Below, piece after piece: positions 26,331-35,799 of a stretch of DNA of 64,000 nt. This stretch comes from Dyella acidisoli (GTDB taxonomy: Bacteria > Pseudomonadota > Gammaproteobacteria > Xanthomonadales > Rhodanobacteraceae): positions 1-64,000 of the forward strand of contig NZ_BSOB01000003.1 in assembly GCF_030160295.1 (NCBI RefSeq), in the 5' to 3' direction. Both the position numbers and the translations under genes were made by a program. How positions within the stretch are numbered: the stretch's first letter is position 1; the number at the start of each line of letters is the position of its first letter. The notes below the pieces were generated by a model. It saw nothing but the letters and a program-made list of their open reading frames with translations, made no database searches and was not told where the DNA came from.

Positions 26331-29300
26331 TTGAGCTCTCTCAACACGCGGAAGCCCACATCTTTTTGCGCCGTACCGCTATCGTCACGACGGCTGTTCA
26401 CCGTGCAATCGGACCAATAGCTGTTGTAACTGCCACCGCGCACTGCCACGCCACCGCCTTCCGTGACCCATTCCCACACATTACCTGTCATGTTCACCAA
26501 GCCCCATGGATTGGCCTCGCGCCCGCGCGCCGAAATCGGTGTCCCTGCACTATCACCACTGCCGGCCGTAGGCGGAATGCAGTTGCTGTCCGACGCTTGC
26601 GACCAGCTCCCGCCCGCCTTGGCGGCGTGCGTCCATTCTGCATCGGTCGGCAGCCGGTACACGTAGCCGCCGCTGGCCGAACTCAGCCACGCCGCATAAG
26701 CCTTGGCCTGGGTCAGGCTGATGTTGCTGATCGGCAGGCTGCTGCCGTCCGGGTCGTCCACCGGCTTGGCCGAACACTGGCCGGTGGCGCTGCAGAAACG
26801 GTTGAATTCACCGACGGTGATTTCGGCACGCGAAAGCGCATAGGCCTTGCCGCCACTTACGCCGGGTATCACCACCAGCGGCGGGCCACGACGCTGGCCG
26901 AGCGCGTCGGAACAGACTTTGCCCTTGCCGATCAGATCAGGCTGATTGCAGGGATCGGAACTGGGGCCGGCCGGAGTCGCCGGCGCGGTGGCATTGGCGG
27001 TCGTTGCCACGCCAGTATTGGGCGCTGTGGTTTTGCCGTTCGCCCCAGGTTTCGCGCCCGTACCGGGCACGGCCGTTGGTTGCCCTGGCGTGTTGGTGGC
27101 GGGCTGGCCGGGATTGGTGGGCGATGGTGTGGCCGACGGTGTCGTGGCAGCCACTTCGGCCGGCTGCATGGTGGCGAGCAGATCGGCCAGCGTGCCTTGC
27201 AATTGACCGCGCTGTTTCAAATCCGATTCCAACTGCTTCAAACCATCCGGATCGGCCTTGCGTGCATCGGCCAGTTGCTTCTTCATGCGATCCAGATCGG
27301 CAGCAGCCACCGGCTTGCCACGTGCGTTCATCACCGTAGCGAGCAGGTCGTAGCGCGCTTTGGCATTGCGTAGATCACTGCGAGTGCCGAGCGTCTTGAT
27401 GCCTTTGGTCAGTCCATCGGAAGCTGCCTGGTAACGGCCACGCTGAATCGCGTTGTCCGCCTGACGCAAGTAGGCATCGGCCAGCAGTTGCGGGCCGTCC
27501 TGAGTCAGGAATGGATTGTCCGGTTGCAAGGTGCGGATGCGCGCCAGTGCCTCTTCTGCCTTGCCGATATCGTTGGCCGCCGCGGCGCGCTTCATCGATT
27601 CGATGCGCGAGGTCACTTCGGCTGCGGCGCTTTCCTGATTGAGCTGCGCTTCTTGCTGCTGCAGCAACGTATCCAGGCGACCGCGTTGCGCGCGTAGTGC
27701 GCTCGATTGCGGCGCATATTGCAAACCAAGGTTGACCAGGTTGCTGGCCTGCTGCAATTGCAGCGGATCGGTCTGCGTACTGGCCTGCGTCGCGATGGTT
27801 GCGGCGAGGCTGTCGACCAGCTTGCGCGTATCGGGCGAATTGTCGTTGCGCAGCGCACCCATCGCATTGCTTACCGACTGCTGCCAATCCGCGCTCACGG
27901 CAGGCTTGGCGATCAAGTCAGCCAGCGTCTTGCGTGCTTCCGGCAGGTTTTGTTCCGGCTGCGTTGCTGCCACGGCTTGTGTTGCGTTCATGCCGACCAG
28001 TTGCGCCTCGCGCTGTTTCAAGCGTTGCGAATCCGGAAATAGCCGTGTGGCCAATGCCAGTTCCGACTTGGCTTCGTCGACGCGGTTGGCGCTCATCGCA
28101 TGGCCGATGGCGATGTCGTACTTCAGCTCCAGCTCGGCGTTCTTCAGCAAGGCGCTATGCGGATCGATGGCACGGATCTGGGCCAGCGTTTCCACCGCAT
28201 TGTTAGGCTGGCTCTCGAAGATCGCCCCTGCATCGATGCGCTGCGTGAGCTGCGTGTCGAGCGTATTGAGCAGATCGTTCTTCTGTTCCTCGATCGCCGT
28301 GCGCTTGGTATCCAACGTGGGTGAATACAGTTTCAGCTGATCGCGCAACTGGAACACGTGCTGTGTACCGGCATAGTTGTAATGGTTCTGCGTCGGATTC
28401 CAATAGCTGTCGATGCGGCTGAGTAGATAGCTCTGGATCGCATCGCCTTGGTCGAGCACGATGCGCTTGCGCTCGTCGTCGCTCAAGCTATTCAACGCCT
28501 GCGCGGCCTGGTCTTCGTTGGCGTAATGATCGGGTACATTGAGCGAGAACCTGCCGACAATGCTCGCTACGTGCTGGTTGTGCAGGTAATGCGTCAATCC
28601 CCAGCCGGCACCGACCAGCAGCACCAGCGCACCGCCGCCATACGCCAGCTGCGGTCCGATGCGCTCACGCAGACTCAGCTCGCGCAAGCCTTCGACCAAG
28701 TCGACCGCATTTTTCAGACGCTGCTCGCCATGGAACGCGACGGCATCGCACAATGCTTTGTATTGGCGTTTGGTCAGGCCGGGCACCAGCGGCGGTTTGC
28801 GGCCTTCGCGCAGGGCCACTTCTGCACTGACTTTGTCGAACGGATGCTTGCCGGTCAGCAGCTCGAACGCGACGCAACCCAGCGCGTAGATGTCATCGCT
28901 GGGCGTGGGTTCCTTACCCTGGATCATCTCCAGGCTGGCGTACGCCGGCGTGAGCGCGCCGAGCGTGCCTGCATCGAACAGCGTCTGTTCGCCTGACGCA
29001 TCGCTGGCATGTTTACCGGCGCGGGCGATACCGAAGTCGAACACCTTCGGCACGCCATCGCGTGTCACCATCACGTTGCCGGGCTTGAAGTCCGAGTGCA
29101 CGACGCCCGCGCTGTGCGCACGCTTGAGTGCCCAGGCCATACCTTCGATCAGCAGACGCGCCTGGGACAGCGGTAGGCCGTTATAGGCCTTCTCGCGAAT
29201 CAGTGCCTTGAGATCCTGGCCGTCGACGTATTCCATCGTCATGAAAACGATGGTGCCGTCCTTGTCGAAGTCGAACACACGCACGATGTTGTCGTGCGCC

Positions 29301-29962
29301 AGCAATTGCGAGCGGCGCGCCTCGCGCTGCAGCGCAATCAGCGAATCGGGATGTCGGCGGAATTCGTCGTTCAGCACTTTCACCGCAACGTAAGGATCGC
29401 GGTCGCGCGCCTCCACCTTGCGTTCGTCGCGCGCCAGGTACACCACGCCCATGCCGCCGCGGCCAATTTCCCGCTCAAGCAGAAAGCGGCCTTTGAGCAG
29501 CATGCCAACCGTGGCGTATTCACCGCCTTCGACCTGCGATATGCGCTGCCAGGTGTCGCGATTGGAACTAGAGTTGCTCGTGTTCTGTTCGGTATGCGCA
29601 GGCCCGGTAGACGTTGGGCCTGACGCTGGTTTCACCACCGTCGCTTCGGCGTCCGACGAAGCGGGCGCCATCGCCGGCTTCACCTGCGTTACTTCGGCCG
29701 ATTCCGTACCTGGTGTCTTGACCAGCGTGGCATCGTCAGACGATGGGCTGGCAGGCCGCTGTACCGCATGCAGCTTGGCAATCAGCGCACGGGCGATATC
29801 CGGCGACAGCGTGCCCTCTTCCAGCATGCGTTCGAGCAGCGCGATGTCGGCACGGTAGTCCTCGTCAGGCTGCGAACCACGCTCGGTCAGTGCTTGGAAC
29901 AGCTCCGGCAGCTTGCGTCGGCGCGCGTTGAAGTCGTCGATTAGTTCAGCGAGGAAGCTCAT
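26327..29962 (-). CDS. ppkA: PpkA-type Ser/Thr kinase fused to a TagR-like FGE-sulfatase domain
   Basis: A 1,211-residue membrane kinase that switches on the T6SS by phosphorylating the FHA protein. Order: an N-terminal tail with three T-x-V-K motifs (residues 77-112); the kinase domain about 155-420 with GRGGMG 167-172, Lys195, the catalytic loop HSDFKPGN (Asp291; HRD changed to HSD) and DFG 309-311; a transmembrane helix near 440-460; a long helical, Gln/Ala-rich TPR-like region; a Pro/Thr-rich linker; and a C-terminal FGE-sulfatase domain from about 1,000 (LPTDAEWTHAAKAGG, NMTGNVWEWV, RGGSYNS, DVGFRVLREL). In P. aeruginosa a separate periplasmic FGE-like protein, TagR, acts on PpkA; here both sit in one chain. 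No vWA domain. It is 9 bp from pppA. Confidence 0.92.
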   Translation of the reverse strand: MSFLAELIDDFNARRRKLPELFQALTERGSQPDEDYRADIALLERMLEEGTLSPDIARALIAKLHAVQRPASPSSDDATLVKTPGTESAEVTQVKPAMAPASSDAEATVVKPASGPTSTGPAHTEQNTSNSSSNRDTWQRISQVEGGEYATVGMLLKGRFLLEREIGRGGMGVVYLARDERKVEARDRDPYVAVKVLNDEFRRHPDSLIALQREARRSQLLAHDNIVRVFDFDKDGTIVFMTMEYVDGQDLKALIREKAYNGLPLSQARLLIEGMAWALKRAHSAGVVHSDFKPGNVMVTRDGVPKVFDFGIARAGKHASDASGEQTLFDAGTLGALTPAYASLEMIQGKEPTPSDDIYALGCVAFELLTGKHPFDKVSAEVALREGRKPPLVPGLTKRQYKALCDAVAFHGEQRLKNAVDLVEGLRELSLRERIGPQLAYGGGALVLLVGAGWGLTHYLHNQHVASIVGRFSLNVPDHYANEDQAAQALNSLSDDERKRIVLDQGDAIQSYLLSRIDSYWNPTQNHYNYAGTQHVFQLRDQLKLYSPTLDTKRTAIEEQKNDLLNTLDTQLTQRIDAGAIFESQPNNAVETLAQIRAIDPHSALLKNAELELKYDIAIGHAMSANRVDEAKSELALATRLFPDSQRLKQREAQLVGMNATQAVAATQPEQNLPEARKTLADLIAKPAVSADWQQSVSNAMGALRNDNSPDTRKLVDSLAATIATQASTQTDPLQLQQASNLVNLGLQYAPQSSALRAQRGRLDTLLQQQEAQLNQESAAAEVTSRIESMKRAAAANDIGKAEEALARIRTLQPDNPFLTQDGPQLLADAYLRQADNAIQRGRYQAASDGLTKGIKTLGTRSDLRNAKARYDLLATVMNARGKPVAAADLDRMKKQLADARKADPDGLKQLESDLKQRGQLQGTLADLLATMQPAEVAATTPSATPSPTNPGQPATNTPGQPTAVPGTGAKPGANGKTTAPNTGVATTANATAPATPAGPSSDPCNQPDLIGKGKVCSDALGQRRGPPLVVIPGVSGGKAYALSRAEITVGEFNRFCSATGQCSAKPVDDPDGSSLPISNISLTQAKAYAAWLSSASGGYVYRLPTDAEWTHAAKAGGSWSQASDSNCIPPTAGSGDSAGTPISARGREANPWGLVNMTGNVWEWVTEGGGVAVRGGSYNSYWSDCTVNSRRDDSGTAQKDVGFRVLRELK

Positions 29963-29971
29963 GGTGTGCGG

Positions 29972-30682
29972 TCAATCCTGCAGCCGCACGATCACGGCGG
30001 AAATGTTGTCGCGGCCAGCGCGGTTCAAAGACAGCTCAAACAACCTGGCCAGCAGCATCTGTGGATCGGTGTTCGTGCGGCATTCCTGATCAAGCTCCGC
30101 ATCCGACAGCTCCTTGTTGATGCCGTCGGTGCAAAGCAGGAACGCCATGCCAGGACGGCTGCCGGCCACGACCCAATCGACGAAGAGATGTTCTTCGGCA
30201 CCGATCGCACGCGTAAGCACGCCGGCACCCGCCGGCTGCGACTGGCCGATCTGTGTGACGTCGTTCTTCAAGCCATGCACGTGATCGCGCGTGATCTGCT
30301 GCAAATGCCCGTCTTCGAAGCAATAGGCACGGCTGTCGCCCACCCAGCCGCAGAGCACAAAATCCTTGTCGTGCACCAGCACCACGACCGTGGAACCAAT
30401 GACATCGACGTTGCGTTCCTGTGCTGTATGGCGCAGATCGGCGTTGACTTGAACCAGCGTGTCTTCGATCGATTCGACGAAATCGAACACGCTTTCAGGG
30501 CGTGGCAAAACGCGCAGGCGCTCAACGATCATCGTGCTGGCGTAATCGCCGGCCGAGTGGCCACCCAGGCCGTCGGCCACCACCCACAGGCCGACATCTT
30601 CGCGCACGAGCACTGCATCCTCGTTATGTGCGCGAACTTTGCCGGTGTCGGTGTGGCCGACGGATTCATAGCGTAGCGTCAT
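29972..30682 (-). CDS. pppA: PppA, PP2C-family Ser/Thr phosphatase
   Basis: A 236-residue cytoplasmic phosphatase that reverses PpkA-dependent phosphorylation. The metal-binding motifs are intact: HNEDAVLV at about 19-26, ADGLGGHSAGD at about 36-46, LLCTDGI near 150, and the terminal RDNISAVIVRL. Stop and start with tagF overlap by four bases (ATGA), so the two are translationally coupled. Confidence 0.95.
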   Translation of the reverse strand: MTLRYESVGHTDTGKVRAHNEDAVLVREDVGLWVVADGLGGHSAGDYASTMIVERLRVLPRPESVFDFVESIEDTLVQVNADLRHTAQERNVDVIGSTVVVLVHDKDFVLCGWVGDSRAYCFEDGHLQQITRDHVHGLKNDVTQIGQSQPAGAGVLTRAIGAEEHLFVDWVVAGSRPGMAFLLCTDGINKELSDAELDQECRTNTDPQMLLARLFELSLNRAGRDNISAVIVRLQD

Positions 30683-32259
30683 GCAGTCACCTCGATCACA
30701 GCCAGCGGCCAGTGCGCTGGTTCGCTGCCCAAACCGGCCGCACTAGCGATGCGCGCACGCGCGTCATCGCAAGAAGGCATGGCCAGTGCGCGCGCATACA
30801 CATCGGGCGGAAGCTGCACCAAGCTTTGCGTAACCATCAGCAGCAGGCGATCGCCCTCCTCCACCGCGCAAACCACTTCGTCGCACAATGGTTCGGTCGG
30901 ACCGCCCAGGCCGGAAGCCACCGGCGCGGCGCGCGTGAACAGCAGGTCGTCGAATTCACCGCCCAAGGCGTCGCCGCCTCCCTCTGCCACAGCTGCACCG
31001 GTTGCAAACAGTGATTGCAGACTGCCACCGCGCCAATGCCATGCTGCTGCCGTGCCGATGCGCAGCAGATTGGCCCAGCGACGGGTGATGTGTACGGCGA
31101 TCACTGAGCCGTCTTCGGTCACTGGATTGATCAAGTCTTCGCTGCGGTCGCGCAACGAGGGATGCAGTGCGAGCAGACGTTGACGCAACATCTGCAAACC
31201 GCCGGTGAGATGCTCGGCGTCCAGTTCGTGTGCGATTTTGTTGGCCGCAGCGGCGGCCTGCCTGCGCGGATCGTGCCCGCCTTCGTCCGCCGCCACCACA
31301 GCCAGCGCAACGTCGCCGCGATAGACCGTGGACGCGCTGCCGTTTGCCTTGGGCTCGCTCTCGTCGGTCGTGCCGGAAGCTACCGCCATGGATACTGGCG
31401 GCACCAGATCGGCAAACAGTTCGCTTAGGTCATCGGGCAACAGCTGCTGCGATGGTGCTGGCGTTGCGACATGAGAGGCCACCGATACGTGCGCAGCATG
31501 ATGAGGATGATGATGCGGCGACGGCGGCTCTTCGAACACACCCAGCGATTGCCAGCCTTCATCTGCATAATCTGCATCGAGAAAGCCTGCATATGCCGCT
31601 GGCTGCGGTAAGCCACGCGTAACCAGCACGCTGGCCGGCACATGACCACCACCTTGCGTCCACCACAAGCACCAGCCATTGCCGCTGGTGCTGATGCGTG
31701 TCCACAGATCGGCAAGAAAAGCACTATCGCTACGCATACGCGGCAACGGTAACCGCCATTGCACCGCGTTCCACCAGGCGATGTGCTCCACGCCGTGCAC
31801 ATGCGTGCCGGCAGGCGCAGTCATCGGCATGTCGGCCAGCGCGAGCAGTTGTGTGTCGAACGCTTCCACGCCAAGAGCTGCAGCCTGCGCAGCTATATGC
31901 ACATGTTCGATTGCGGAGAACCACGCATCGCCATCGCGTAGCACATGCGCGACGTTCGCCATGTCATCCCAAGGCGTGGCAATCACCATCGGAAAACTGC
32001 GACCGACGCGATCGTTCGCCGGCCCCATCACGCCGACCCACGCAGCGTCTGTGCATACGCCCGGCGACAACAGAAAGCGCCAGGCCGGGCTGCTGCGATA
32101 CGCGTGCTGCCATGCGTCGCCCAGCGCGACCTTGCTTTCGTTCACCGCACGCTCGAAGTGCCGATCCCAGGCTTCCACGAAAGTCGACGGCAGACGTCGC
32201 TGGACGAAATCGCCCGCGCCCGGAAGCTTGCCGAAGAAACCCGCCCCTGTCGGATCCAT
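30679..32259 (-). CDS. tagF: TagF with a C-terminal degenerate PP2C-like domain
   Basis: A 526-residue protein. Residues 1-240 form the TagF/DUF2094 domain (GFFGKLPGAGDFVQRRLP start, WRFLLSPGVC, VGVMGPANDRVGRSFP), a post-translational inhibitor of T6SS assembly. After a His/Pro linker the rest resembles PP2C (VALAVVAADEGGHDPRR near 325; GDRLLLMVTQSLVQLPP near 465), but the NED motif is missing, DGLGGH is shortened to DEGGH and the terminal DN motif is replaced (GSEPAHWPLAVIEV). A TagF-PppA fusion is known from Agrobacterium; here the fused copy looks catalytically dead and an intact PppA is encoded next to it. It lies 6 bp after tssM. Confidence 0.9.
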   Translation of the reverse strand: MDPTGAGFFGKLPGAGDFVQRRLPSTFVEAWDRHFERAVNESKVALGDAWQHAYRSSPAWRFLLSPGVCTDAAWVGVMGPANDRVGRSFPMVIATPWDDMANVAHVLRDGDAWFSAIEHVHIAAQAAALGVEAFDTQLLALADMPMTAPAGTHVHGVEHIAWWNAVQWRLPLPRMRSDSAFLADLWTRISTSGNGWCLWWTQGGGHVPASVLVTRGLPQPAAYAGFLDADYADEGWQSLGVFEEPPSPHHHPHHAAHVSVASHVATPAPSQQLLPDDLSELFADLVPPVSMAVASGTTDESEPKANGSASTVYRGDVALAVVAADEGGHDPRRQAAAAANKIAHELDAEHLTGGLQMLRQRLLALHPSLRDRSEDLINPVTEDGSVIAVHITRRWANLLRIGTAAAWHWRGGSLQSLFATGAAVAEGGGDALGGEFDDLLFTRAAPVASGLGGPTEPLCDEVVCAVEEGDRLLLMVTQSLVQLPPDVYARALAMPSCDDARARIASAAGLGSEPAHWPLAVIEVTA

Positions 32260-32265
32260 GCCGCC

Positions 32266-35200
32266 TTATCCTCCGCACCTGAAACGCTGCACAGCGTTAT
32301 TAAGGAAAGGATTCTTCAAGTTGTCGGCTTGCACCGTCACTTTGGCGACATGGCCGCCGAAGTTGAACGTAGCCAGGTAACGCAGATCCGATTGCCGCTG
32401 CAGATTCGCGGCCTGCATCGCATGGAAGAACGCCCAATCACCCTGATAATCGAATGTGCTGAGCAGGTTACCGCTGCTATCCCATGCGGAAATCGTCACG
32501 TGACCGGGCTGCGGTCCCGGCCATTTCATGCCCATGCTGCTTACACCGCCCGCCTGGTATTCGAACTTTTGCCCGTCGACGGTCACCGCGAACTTGCCGA
32601 TACCCGCATCCAACGATGGCGCCACCAAGGTGAAATCCACCTCCGGCGTGGCGCCGTTGTTGCGGAAATACATCTGCTTGATGGTGTCGGCCAGCTGCAT
32701 CTGCGCCAGCATGCCGGGCGAGCCGCTCACCGCGCCCGGGCCACTCTTCCACTTCCAGGTGGCACCGCTGGCGTCGACCAGCTTGTCCAACGTCTGCTTG
32801 TAGAAGCTGTCGAAGCGTCCGCCGTAACCAAACATCTCGCCGAAGTTCTGCAGCGGAATGTCCTGAGCACTATTGGGCGCGAAGGGATAACGGCCGCGCG
32901 TGAAGCTGGCGCAATCCTTGCCGACGCCCTGTTGAAACGCGTCGCCCAGCGCACCAGTGGTGCTGGTGGCGACCAGTGCTTCGCTCTTGCCGGTCAATGC
33001 GGCCACCCAACCCGTTACTGGCGGCGGCAACTGCGCGGCCTCCTGCTGCGCCATCAGCAATTGCGGATTGGGTTGTCCAGCAGCATTGCTGAAGTCGTTC
33101 ATCGTCAGCAGGTTCTTGCTTAGCTGATCGAGCACGCTCAAGGTGTGATCAATCGGCGTGCTGCCAGGTGCACCTTCAGTCAGCTTGTCGAGCGTATCGA
33201 AGTGCGCGCTGATCTCGTCACCAGGCTTGGCGGCAACCTTCGCCTCTCCGCTTCCATTGACGCCCGCATTGGCCAGTGCACGCATGACTGCGCTCTGCTC
33301 GGCCCGCTTTTCCGCCACCTTCTTCAGCGCGCCTTCCGCCTTGTCGGCATCAGTTGCCGGTGGCGCGCGCATCAGGTCGTGCGTGTTGTCGCGCACCAGT
33401 GCGAGCAGTGATTTCAGCGGCGAACTGGGGCCGGATAGCTTGGCCGCCGTTGCGCTGGCATCCTGGATGTTTGCGATGGGCTGCAGCTGCAGATCGTTGA
33501 GCAGTTCGTCCCAGACCTTGATGTAATCAGTCTCGTACAGCGCCAGCACCTGTTGCGCGAGCTTGGCCTGGCGAATCGCATCGATCTTGCCGGTGCCAAA
33601 CACCCAATCATCCTGCGTGAATTGCTTAACCGCTTGCTCGATACCCTTGTTCACCTGCATCGCAAACACGGGTTGCGTGTAGAGCGCTGGGATCGGCTCC
33701 GACAACGCTACCCCACTGCGTCGGCGGAACACGTTGCCGAGCAAACCTAGCTCCTTGTCCAGTTGCAGCGGCGGATTGTCGGCATTGTCCGCGTTGAGCT
33801 TCATGCTGCCGTAGATCAGCGTGGAAAGATCCGCGGTGCGCAGCGTGCTGCGCGCCTGCTCCACCATCGCATCATCCAGATGGATGGCTCGCAGTTGCCC
33901 TGGTTCGCTGACCAACGCGTGGAAGTGCTTGTCGAGTGCCTTCTGCAGCACCGGATCTTCCGGGAAGATCTTGCGCCATTCGATATCCGTGAGCGCCACC
34001 AATTGGTCCGCGTTCTGATGCTGCGGCTCGCCGAGCATCAGGTAGCCCTTCAAGTAGTAATACAGCGCTTGCGGATCGCTGGCACTACTGGTCAAGCCCG
34101 TACGGAACTGCGAAGCCACGCCTGGCAGTAGCAACCCGTTGAGTTCGCGCACATACGCTTCGTGCACTTCATTGCCGACCGCGTTGCCTTGATACAGTCC
34201 GAAACGCATGGACAAAGGCACGTCGCCGTTGTGCTGCTGCGCCACGTCCTGCACGCCAGACAAGCCTTCCAGACGCGACAGCACACGCGCGAAATAATCC
34301 TTCTGCGAGGTTGCATCGGACACGTCGCTGGTGGCGGGATAGCCCTTCAAGGCATCGCTCACCTGCCCCAAGTAAGTGCTGTTTCGGCTGTAACTCTCGG
34401 TGAAGCCGGCCAGCAACAGCACCGTCACCACCAGCACGCCCAGATACGAGGCAGCTTGCAGCAAGATTTTCTGCCGTTCCAGCTTGGGATTGGTGCCCGC
34501 AAAGCCCGATTCGCGGAACAGCACGTCCTTCAGCAGACGCTCCACGAAGAACGTGCGCTGCTGCGCGCCCGGTGCATGCACTTGCGCTGCATCCAGCCCG
34601 AACGTGCGCGCCACCGCCGCCATCATGCGATCGATCGGCGTGCCTTCCTGCGTACCCGAGGTGAGATACACGCCACGCAACAACGGCGGCGTGCCATAGG
34701 CGTAGCCGGTGAACACGCCTTCGATGAACTGGCGGAGCGTTTCGCGCAGTGCATTAAGTTGCTGTGGGAACGAAAGAATAGCCGCGCGCCGGTTCGGATC
34801 GCGTTCCGCATGCAGTCGACTGAGAATGCGCGTATGCAACCGGTTCAACAGCAGCTCGAATTCCCCGACGAACTGCTTGGCCGACGTACCGTTCATGGTC
34901 TGCTCGACCGGGAACGACACGCCCCATACCTGGCTGCGCAGTTCGGGACTGAGATCGTCGAAGAACTCGGTGAAGCCGGCGATGAGGTCGGACTTGGTCA
35001 GCACCATGTAGACCGGCACGCCGATACGCAATTCGGTCGCCAGTTCGTCCAATCGACGGCGGACCGCCTGCACATGCTCCTGCATGCCGTTCTGATCCAG
35101 CGTGAGCAGGTCGGACATGCTCATCGCGATCAGCACACCGTTGATCGGCCGGCGCTTGCGATATTTGCGCAACAGCTTCAGGAATTCGCCCCACGCCGAT

Positions 35201-35799
35201 GAGTCCGCGGCTTGATCCGAATCCTGTGTGGTATAGCGACCGGCGGTATCCAGAAACACCGCTTCGTCGGTGAACCACCAATCGCAATTGCGCGTGCCGC
35301 CAACGCCACGCAGCGCCTGTTTGCCGAAGCGATCCGACAGCGGGAAATTCAGGCCGGAATTCTGCAGCAATGTGGTCTTGCCGGACCCCGGCGGACCAAT
35401 CACCACGTACCACGGTAAGGTGTAGAGATTGCCGCCGCGTTTGCTCTTGCGCAGCGTATCGACCGCTTCCTGGAAACGTCCCTGCAATTGGGTGCGTTCG
35501 GCCGCGCTGCGCTCATCGCGCTCGCCGCCGGCTGGCTTGGCATCTTGCGAAGCCAGGTCACCGGACATCTGCGCAGTCTTCTTGCGTGCGCGCAGTTGCG
35601 CAATCTGCAGCCAGATCGCCCATATCGCGAGGATCACGATGATCAGCACCAACCGCGACACCGGGCTAGCCAGCGGTTGCGAATCGCCAATCCCCAAGTA
35701 CGGACCGCCCAGCCAGATCAGGATCGACAGCAGGATGATGCCAACCAACGCAATGAACCAACCGGATTTGAACAGTGCCAAGATCTTCACAGGGTTCAA
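32266..35799 (-). CDS. tssM: T6SS inner-membrane protein TssM (IcmF)
   Basis: A 1,177-residue protein of the trans-envelope complex. Two transmembrane helices (about 13-31 and 48-68) precede a cytoplasmic NTPase domain with Walker A GPPGSGKT at 135-142 and DTAGRY downstream. A third transmembrane segment (about 445-465) leads to the large periplasmic IcmF-related/helical region and the C-terminal beta domain (VTISAWDSSGNLL, FHAMQAANLQRQSDLRYLATFNF). Length is normal. It overlaps the tssL stop by four bases. The Walker A is intact. Confidence 0.95.
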   Translation of the reverse strand: MNPVKILALFKSGWFIALVGIILLSILIWLGGPYLGIGDSQPLASPVSRLVLIIVILAIWAIWLQIAQLRARKKTAQMSGDLASQDAKPAGGERDERSAAERTQLQGRFQEAVDTLRKSKRGGNLYTLPWYVVIGPPGSGKTTLLQNSGLNFPLSDRFGKQALRGVGGTRNCDWWFTDEAVFLDTAGRYTTQDSDQAADSSAWGEFLKLLRKYRKRRPINGVLIAMSMSDLLTLDQNGMQEHVQAVRRRLDELATELRIGVPVYMVLTKSDLIAGFTEFFDDLSPELRSQVWGVSFPVEQTMNGTSAKQFVGEFELLLNRLHTRILSRLHAERDPNRRAAILSFPQQLNALRETLRQFIEGVFTGYAYGTPPLLRGVYLTSGTQEGTPIDRMMAAVARTFGLDAAQVHAPGAQQRTFFVERLLKDVLFRESGFAGTNPKLERQKILLQAASYLGVLVVTVLLLAGFTESYSRNSTYLGQVSDALKGYPATSDVSDATSQKDYFARVLSRLEGLSGVQDVAQQHNGDVPLSMRFGLYQGNAVGNEVHEAYVRELNGLLLPGVASQFRTGLTSSASDPQALYYYLKGYLMLGEPQHQNADQLVALTDIEWRKIFPEDPVLQKALDKHFHALVSEPGQLRAIHLDDAMVEQARSTLRTADLSTLIYGSMKLNADNADNPPLQLDKELGLLGNVFRRRSGVALSEPIPALYTQPVFAMQVNKGIEQAVKQFTQDDWVFGTGKIDAIRQAKLAQQVLALYETDYIKVWDELLNDLQLQPIANIQDASATAAKLSGPSSPLKSLLALVRDNTHDLMRAPPATDADKAEGALKKVAEKRAEQSAVMRALANAGVNGSGEAKVAAKPGDEISAHFDTLDKLTEGAPGSTPIDHTLSVLDQLSKNLLTMNDFSNAAGQPNPQLLMAQQEAAQLPPPVTGWVAALTGKSEALVATSTTGALGDAFQQGVGKDCASFTRGRYPFAPNSAQDIPLQNFGEMFGYGGRFDSFYKQTLDKLVDASGATWKWKSGPGAVSGSPGMLAQMQLADTIKQMYFRNNGATPEVDFTLVAPSLDAGIGKFAVTVDGQKFEYQAGGVSSMGMKWPGPQPGHVTISAWDSSGNLLSTFDYQGDWAFFHAMQAANLQRQSDLRYLATFNFGGHVAKVTVQADNLKNPFLNNAVQRFRCGG

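Noticed and set aside
31945-33123. Plus-strand frame of 392 codons across tagF and tssM
   Set aside because: It runs antisense to two clear T6SS genes with intact motifs. Its translation is Arg/His-rich and resembles nothing.
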